From: Apostichopus japonicus | Lineage: Eukaryota; Echinodermata; Holothuroidea; Aspidochirotida; Stichopodidae | Assembly (NCBI RefSeq): GCF_037975245.1 | Contig: NC_092561.1 | Coordinates: 3,517,001-3,581,000 of the forward strand | Length of the DNA: 64,000 nt | Reading direction: 5' to 3' | Part shown: piece after piece, positions 38,301-47,429 of the stretch | How positions within the stretch are numbered: the stretch's first letter is position 1 | How the letters are laid out: every line of letters begins with the position of its first letter | The notes under the pieces: model-generated | Seen by the model: the letters and a program-made list of their open reading frames with translations, nothing else | Told to the model about the DNA's origin: nothing | The model's database searches: none | Made by a program: the position numbers and the translations under genes

Positions 38301-41300
38301 TTAACCTCGTACTTTCTCTAAGTCACAGAAGTAGGGATTAGAAGGCTATCATTGCTTCACTGTCACTTAAGTTCTTTTTGGGATAAATGTTCAGGAATGT
38401 TTCATAACTTTTTCATCTGGTCATAGACAGTGTTCTGAGGAGTGGATAATTCTTTGCCGACATAAAGGGGGCATTGCAACTTGGTTGTAAGAATGGCTGA
38501 CCTCAATATTTCTTCATTTTTCTGCCAAAGTATCATTTGATCTGCAAAAACGTGAAAGTGCTGAGATTAATTGAGTTGGATTTAAGTGGTGTTTAGTCTG
38601 TATTGAATTATATTGTTCTGTGTTGCTTTAGTCTCTAAATTCATGTTCTTTCAATTATGGGGGGGGGGCTTCCAGTAAATATTTCTGTATCTGAATCCTA
38701 GTTATTAAATTTATTGATCATGATTTGCAACTTTCCCCAGATAAAGTAGAAGTTCCCATTTTATGTGAAAGACAGTGGAAACCAAAGAAAGAGGGCGACA
38801 AAGAAAACAGAACCGAATCATCCCACAGAGAGGAAGAAGAGGCAGACGTCTTCCAAGTGCTCCGATCTAAGAAAGTTCCCGAGGCCATCCAAGTTATGGG
38901 AGTTGACGATAGCAGGTAAACTCAACGACTGCTCTGATATTTTGATTTTGTGTCGGGTTGAAACTTAAGATGTCCATTCCATCGGAGTGGATTAATATTT
39001 ATGTACAAATTGTTGGATACCTTCAGTTCCTTTTTAGTTGATTAATTGATGGGGGAGGGAGGGGTAGGGGAGGGGGGTCCTAGAAGAATTCTGTGAACAT
39101 TTTTGTATTCTCGTAGTTTTCATTTCCTTCATCTGGTTTGTATCTACCTCCCAACATAGTCATATATAACACAAGGTTACATTGCACTAGGTGTTGATTG
39201 CCATAAATTAACTTTATTATGTAACTACTCAAATATGTCACTTTTGTGCTAACTGTGTATTTTTCTGTTTTTTTAATGCCTGTCAGCTTAAATATGATTC
39301 TTAACTGGCTAGAGGTTAGAATTAAGCTTCTATCCATATGTCGTCAGTTTCATTGCAACCTTATGTGTTGTGTATGTGACATTTTCCACATAGCGGCTAG
39401 TTGAACAGTAATTACAAGGGGTGTTACAAATGTATTTATCCTCAAGCTCGCATTGGCATAATACTTCCAAAACTCAACAGAAAATTTAAAAAAAATACAA
39501 TTAAAAATGAAAAAAATTAGTAAGAATATTTATTTTTTTCCTTCTCCCTCCTGTTAATCCTCCCTATCAAGGAATTGTTCATATATTCTTGGTTTTGTCT
39601 TTTTTTATTTTACAGGTACTACTGTGGTAGAGAGAAGAATATAGAAAACCTGGAATCTTTAGTTTTGGAAGAATCCCACGACACTGAGCTCTGGTTGAAA
39701 CTTGTCAGCTTAATTCTCCAAGAGGGGTAAGTTGGTGGAGTGGGGGGAGGGGGATGGGGAAGGGGGGTGGGGGGATGGGGGACCATAGTGATTATATTAA
39801 TAATTTTTTAAAGATGATTTAACGCCATCTGTATGAAGTGGCAGTATTGTTGGGCATTGTAGTTCTGTTTTTATTTTTGTCTATTAATAATTAAAAGTTG
39901 AATAATTAGAGTTGGCTGAAAGATATGTTGCCACACCGTAATGTTTCATTCCCAATTTTTACGGTTGTAAACTATTCTTCCAATTGGGTTTATTTGGTAT
40001 TAGACTAAATGCATTTGCTGAAGAGGCACGATTTGCTGTGTTAGTTAGTTTCACATTTAGCCGAGGTCCTTGAACGAATTCATCTAGAACAGGGGTGGGC
40101 AACCTTTTTGAATGAATGGGCCAGATATAAGGAGTGAAGAATTGACTGGGCCGTACCTAACCAACGATCTGCTGTTGATTTCAAAGCTTTGATTCCGAGG
40201 ACTTTCAAGCAATAAGTGTGTGTACTTAATCTGTATTCACAAAAACATAATGTCAATGCAGTACAGTTGATAATTAGTGGGGATAATAGGCCTACCTGAC
40301 AGCATCATTAGTGTCACTAAATTCTAAACAGCTAGCTCATTTTTTTGTGATGATATAACATAGACTGAATTTTTTATTTTTCTTGAGACATCTCTGAGAC
40401 CGCAAAAAATTCACTGGCGGGTTGTTGTTCTAGTTCAGACAATTTTTTTTGCAAAATTTTTATGATATACAGAACATTTTGTAGGAGATAGACCCTTTTA
40501 ACTCTTTAATTTAGAAAATATTCTTAAAGGGCTTTGATCACCTGGAATGAGTACCCTGTCCCCAGCTCATTCCTCCCCCTTCCCCTATCCATCCACCCAG
40601 CCTTATACTCATATAATATCTCAATTTAGCAGATTTAGATATTTTTTGAATACATTAACAGAGGTATTTAATATCTTCATTATTCTTATACTCCGTTCTT
40701 TTAGTTCCGCTGAGTGCCAGGACCGTGCCTTGAATGCTCTGTCTAGAGGGCTGGAACATAATCCTTCATCTCCTGACCTCTGGCCTGTCTATCTATCTCT
40801 TTATTCATCGAGACCAGAACACCCAGATCTGGTGGAGATTTGTACACAAGCTATGCAGCATACCAAAGACTACACTGTGTACTGGAAGGTATACACCTCA
40901 AATGTGATATTATTCCACGTACTGGGAGATGATGTATTAGGAATATATGGCTAGCACCCAGGGTACCCAGAGTTGTGGTGGCCAATTTTATCCCTGGCCA
41001 TAGTAATCAGCATTAATTGGTATGATGCTTAAATGACCACAAATGTGGGAGGAACCCGCAAGGGCTTACGGATACAACTTACACGTCGTGTGGCTTCCAA
41101 TTCAACATTTCTAGCTCAAATTTGGAATCTTTTCAATTTAGAAAGTCATTTCAGATGGGAAAATAGTAGATTGCTCTTGGATGAAAAACCCACCTTACTA
41201 TGATCCAGCCGGGTTTTGAACCCGGAACCTCCAGATTGCTAAACCTCATTGCTTCAAATGCCACCGCCCTTTATCCACTCGGCCACAGCACCGGAATAGG

Positions 41301-44300
41301 CTGCTATGCACTAGCTTCTGCCAGTTAGATAATCTGCCCCACCCCCACCCCCACCCCACCCTCACCCTCAACTAATAACCATCCTGCTTGGTTAAAACCT
41401 CCCCTCTCAGTACTGAGTACTGGTAGGTAGGCATCGATCACATCGGTACAAGGGGTTCTTCTTTTCAGGAAGTCACCGGAAAAAGCATGGGGGTCAAATT
41501 AGGTACCGCTTGCAGACAATTGTTCACAAAGTGAAATTTTGTAAGAATTAATTGTGTTTGTTTTCGTACAGGAGTGGAGAATTAACATCTTGTCTCATTG
41601 TCTTTTTTCCCCCTCTCTTAACCCAGTGCCTGGAAGTAGCCAACACATTCCAAAGTAAGATTTCGTCCTGCCAAGATATACTCCAACTCTTAACCTCTGA
41701 CGTTTCAAAGAAGAAAGAGGATCGTAATTCACATCGGATCTTTGAAACCGTCCTCTATCAGACCCAAGTTCTTTTTCTGACAGGACGCTTAGAAGAAGCC
41801 TGCCAGTTTCTTCAAGTAAGCTTGCTTTTGTTTTGTTTTTTACAATGTGCCCAACCATCCCCCTGTGCCCTCTCCTTTTATGTCAGTCTATCGCAAACCT
41901 CACCAATGTTAATTTCTTTTCGTTGACAGAATGTTCTGACATCTAACGAGAATGAGGGTATCTTTCTCAGTTTCCTCACTCGACCAGATGTCTCCCTTCT
42001 CTGGATGGCTTACATTCACCTTCAATCATTCCGTTCACTACCAACTTGTCTTTTTGAGGAAAGCGGATCTGGGCTAGGTCATGTGAGGAAAAAGGTATGG
42101 CAACATTTCACTAACATGTCCCCCCAAAAAGCAATAAGCACTTTCCCCATACTAGAAATTAGTTTGCAGCCCTAGGAAAGTTATCGGCTCTCTGTTTGGC
42201 TGGTGCTAATCAAGAGTAATAATAATATAATAAATATGAATTTGTACAAGCGCTTTTATCCAGTTGAAACTGCTCAGGTGTGCTGTAGGAGCAAGGTACT
42301 CAGTAGAAACAACATAACAGTTATCAAGACATGGGTTTATTAGCTCGCATCAGCATTTAAAAATATGTATATCACAAGGTTTTGTCTGATGTTTGCTAAA
42401 GAGCTTGGTTTTCATTATTTGAAATATGCTTGGAAGAGATGAAAAGATTCTAGTTTTGGAAGGGTTTTTGCACAGAATCATTTTGAGATAGAATGAAGAA
42501 TAACAAAGGAGATTTCTTTTGAAGCATTTTTATCAGCAAATCAGAAACTGAAATTTCAAATTTGAAATGATGATTTTTGCGTTAGATGTTGATTCATAAG
42601 GTAAAGAAAATGTTTCATGAAAAGGTTTTTCTATTCTGCTCGTAGACACATTTCATTTGTCCGTGGCATCAACCCTTCAGCCGTTCCGTGGATGACGTTT
42701 TGACTCTTTTCGAGACAGCTAGTCAGTCAGTGAAAGATGACCTATTTCAGTCTTGTTCGATCTTGTACCATAACTGGGTAGCTGTACTCACCTCATCGAA
42801 CAGGTAGACTGTAGGCCTATTACACTATCATTAATCTTGAATGACCCACAACCCCTACTATTGGAAGGACGTTAGTGATGTCATTATATGTTACCACAAA
42901 CAATGGAGCATTTGTCAAAGTTAAAATTATGCCAAGTTTGTTACTAGTCTATCAAATTAAAATATTATATCAACAAATAGTGGAGGGGGTTTAAAGATGC
43001 TAAGTGGTATAGAGTGGTAACCCCCCCCCCATCCCTCCTCAATTAAACGTGATATTTATCATTCAGTCTTTGCAGCTTTGATATTTTCCATATAATTTAT
43101 TTGTGTCAAAGTAAAACAGCACTTAAATGAAAGAAACCTTAAAAGAAACAAGTCTACGTATATATATCTGTATTTTAGCAAGATGAATCTCTCTAATTGT
43201 TACAGACACAAGTCTATGTATATATATATATCTGTATTTTAGTGAGATGAATCTCTCTAATTGTTACAGACACAAGTCTATGTATATATATATCTGTATT
43301 TTAGTGAGATGAGCCCCTCTAATTGTTACAGCCACAAGTCTATGTATATATATATCTGTATTTTAGTGAGATGAATCTCTCTGATTGTTACAGAATGCAA
43401 GAAGCAGTAGACCGTTGCAGACAGATCCTTGAGAAGTATCCGGTAGAAACATCAATCTGGAAGACTCTGCTTGTCCTAGAAATGAAAAGATCCCAAGATA
43501 TCATCAAAGTCAGAGAGGTAACCAAATTATAATCATTGGCTTCTTCATATTGTTCTATTTTCCAATATGGGTTCTGATAATGTCCCCACCCCCTGCCCTC
43601 ACTCCCTAAACTCATCTAATTTGTAGAAAATTTCTGTTACTTCTTTCAAAAGCTGTCATTTGCCAAGAAATGATTTCATCACATGTTTATAATGCATCTC
43701 ATTGTCTTTAAGCTAATTTAATACCTTCCTAACAAGCAAAAAAAAAGTAAAGTTTTTGTTGTTTGCCTTGTAAAGACTTCATCACACGTTTATAATGCAT
43801 CCCATTGTCTTTAAGCTCATTAAATACCTTCCTAACAAGCAAATAAAACATAATGCCAGAGTTTTTGTTGTTTGCTTTGTAATGACTTCATCACACGTTT
43901 ATAATGCATCCCATTGTCTTTAAGCTCATTAAATACCTTCCTAACCAGCAAATAAAACATTATGCCAGAGTTTTTGTTGATTGCTTTGTGATGACTTCAT
44001 CACACGTTTATAATGCATCCCATTGTCTCTAATCTAATTAAATACCCTCCTAACCAGCAAATAAAACATAAAGCATTCTTCCCTTAGTCTTGCCCTCAAA
44101 TTTGGTTGCTTCAATTTGTCCAAGTTCGATATGATTGCACAGTTTTGATGTTTTTGCAGTCATTAAATAATTCTGTTAATTATCAGAAGTTTGTGTTTCT
44201 CCTTGACAGATTTATTACGAGGCTTTCATTAAGTGTCCCCCATCACCAGAGCTTTACTATACCGCTGCCAAACTAGAGAACATGGAGGGCTTCCCAGCTG

Positions 44301-47300
44301 AAGCTGTCAGTCTCCTCTCAGATTGTGCTGCTTCATTCTACGACCTCCCAACTGAGGGAGCATCTGGTGAAGATACCTTCAATCTCTTTAGGTGGGTATC
44401 TTCTTTCACCTGACCTGGATTGGGTATGGTAACAATGACCTTTGACCTGACCTGATTTGAGAGTGGCAATGGTAACCTTTCACTTGAAAAAATTGGTGGT
44501 ACCAATAACCTTTGACCTGACCTGATTAGGGATATGGCAACAATAACCTTTGACCTGACTTGATTAGGGATATGGCAACAATAACCTTTGACCTGACCTG
44601 ATTAGGGATATGGCAACAATAACCTTTGACCTGACCTGATTAGGGATATGGCAACAATAACGTTTGACCTGACCTGATTAGTGATATGGTAACAATAACC
44701 TTTGACCTGACCTGATAAGTGATATGGCAACAATAACCTTTGACCTAACCTGATTAGGGATATGGCAACAATAACCTTTGACCTGACCTGATTAGGGATA
44801 TAGCAACAATAACCTTTGACCTGACCTGATAAGTGATATGGCAACAATAACCTTTGACCTAACCTGATTAGGGATATGGCAACAATAACCTTTGACCTGA
44901 CCTGATTAGGGATATAGCAACAATAACCTTTGACCTGACCTGATTAGGGATATGGCAACAATAACCTTTGACCTGACCTGTTTAGGGATATGGCAACAAT
45001 AACCTTTGACCTGACCTGATTAGGGATATGGCAACAATAACCTTTGACCTGACTTGATTAGGGATATGGCAACAATAACCTTTTTACCTGACCTGATTAG
45101 GGATATGGCAACAATAACCTTTGACCTGACCTGATTGGGGATATGGCAACAATAACCTTTGACCTGACCTGAATAGGGATATGGCAACAATAACCTTTGA
45201 CCTGACCTGATTAGGGATATGGCAACAATAACCTTTAACCTGACCTACCCTGGCCCCTACATGAGCTTCAAATAATGCAAAATATCTTTGTCATTAATCG
45301 CCTTCTTTCGTTTTCCTAGAATTTTATTAAACCAGCCAGTTCCACTCTCCTTCAAGTCACCGCCTATGCAACAGAGACTCCAGCCAATCTTAGAAACCAG
45401 TCAGGCATACATCTGGCTCTGTTTTTGCTTCCTTCTGACTCTTAAATCATCTTCACCATCAGCAGTAGGAGGAGGAGAAGGAGGAGAAGGTGACTTAGGA
45501 ATGGAACCAAAGGATGCCTTTGAGTTGGCATTATCCTCTCGCTCTAGGGGAGAGGGATTGTTAGATATTTGTTTGGAGTAAGTTTAACAGAGTACTCCCA
45601 CCGATTCCCATATTTCATATTGGAATGTTTGATGAACCTTAAAACATTTTCTTTTGATTTCTGTGTTTTTTGGTTGACAATTTTGATTCATTTCCAAACT
45701 TATACGACGGCACGTTACAGTATTTCTTTTTGCTCTTCAGGTTTTTTTTTCTATTTCAAAATTATTTGTTTGTTTCCAAAATGTTATCAAGATGGTGCAT
45801 ATTTAGGAAGATAAATAATTATGATATCTGTCAGTGTTACAACCGTAGTCAAGGAGATGATAAATGCTTTCCTGGGAGGTAATGTGGGGGGGGGGGATAA
45901 TATTATGACATATGTCAGTGTTGCAACTGTAGTCAATAAGATGGTTAATGCATCCCTGGATGGTGACATCGGCGGGGGTGGGTAATACTATGACATCTTT
46001 CAGTGTTACAACCGTAGTCAATGAGATGGTTAATGCTTCCTTGGGAGGTGACATGGGTGGGGGTGGATAATACTATGACATCTTTCAGTGTTACAACCGT
46101 AGTCAATGAGTAGGTTAATGCATCCCTGGGAGGTGATGGGGCGGGGGGGGGGACACACTGGAAAGGTGAATATCTAACACCAGTCATGATGAATAAGTTA
46201 TAATTTAATCTCCTCATAGATATTTCCAGTACCAGTTACGAAGACCCGGCCCAAAACCAGAAGAGAGAGGAAAAACACTAAGACAGTTGGTGAAGAACAT
46301 TATCACAACTCGGCCATCTTCTTTCACTTATCCCTTTGATGAGAAACACTTTTACATCGATTACTCCTTCCACAACACTCTTCTTGATGTTTATCTCGCC
46401 TACTTACAACCAAAATATATCACAGAAGCTTATGAAGATTACCTCTCAATGATGCCAAAAAATCTTGGTCTCCTACAAAAGTAAGGATGTACTCAACTGT
46501 TGTATTATATAATTGGATACAGGAGGTTTAGAATATTTTGTTGCCAGTTTTTTCACAATACTTGTGGGTGCATGGCAGTAATGCATGACAGTAGTGCATT
46601 GTAGTGCTTAGTAGTAGTGCATTGTAGTGCAAAGTGCATAGCAGTAGTGCATTGTAGTGCATAGCAGTAGAACTTAGCAGTAGTGCATTGAAAGTCACAT
46701 GTTAGATCATATAGGTACTTTCATATTACCTTATTTTCCTGGTGCAGCAGATTGTCAGGACTGAACACAGAAGGAGATTGACCTGAAAGTTGGCAGCTAG
46801 AGGTATCCCCCTACCCTTCCCCCTTCCCCTCCCAATATGCCCCTGATGCGCATAATGACAGTTTAGGTATTGGTTTGAATCGATCAGTACTACATTTAAA
46901 ATATGATTAATTTTTTAGTTTATTTATTAGTATTTTCCTGGTGCAGCACCCATCCCCCTTCATCCAGTAGGTGATTGGTTGGAAACACTCCCTCCACCCA
47001 CCCCCCCCTTTCATCCCTCCTGTCATGCCATGCTGCTTGGTGTACATGCTTGCAGTTTATTGAGTGCTTTTGAAATAACCACATGGCTCGAATTATTATT
47101 CAAAGCTTAAGTTGTTCTCAACAGTTCATTGATGTTATTTTACATCTTTCAGGTTTCTGGATTTCCTATGGGTTGATGAAGGATACCATTATATCAAATT
47201 TCTTGCCAAAAGTACCCTTGCAACCCACCCAAAGTGTCTATTCCTATGGAATGCGTAAGAAACTCTCTTCCTTTTCTTTAGACCCAAATATATATATATA

Positions 47301-47378
47301 TGGTTAGACCTAATATATATATGGTTAGACCTATATATATGGTTAGATCTAATTTATATATATATGGTTAGACCCTGA

Positions 47379-47429
<51 letters not shown>

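Noticed and set aside
40090-40440. Complete hAT element
   Set aside because: Only one terminus is clear and no target duplication could be shown, so it is listed only as a possible degenerate copy.
44602-44847. Minus-strand frame in the 38-bp array
   Set aside because: Repeat artefact (period of two units keeps the frame open).
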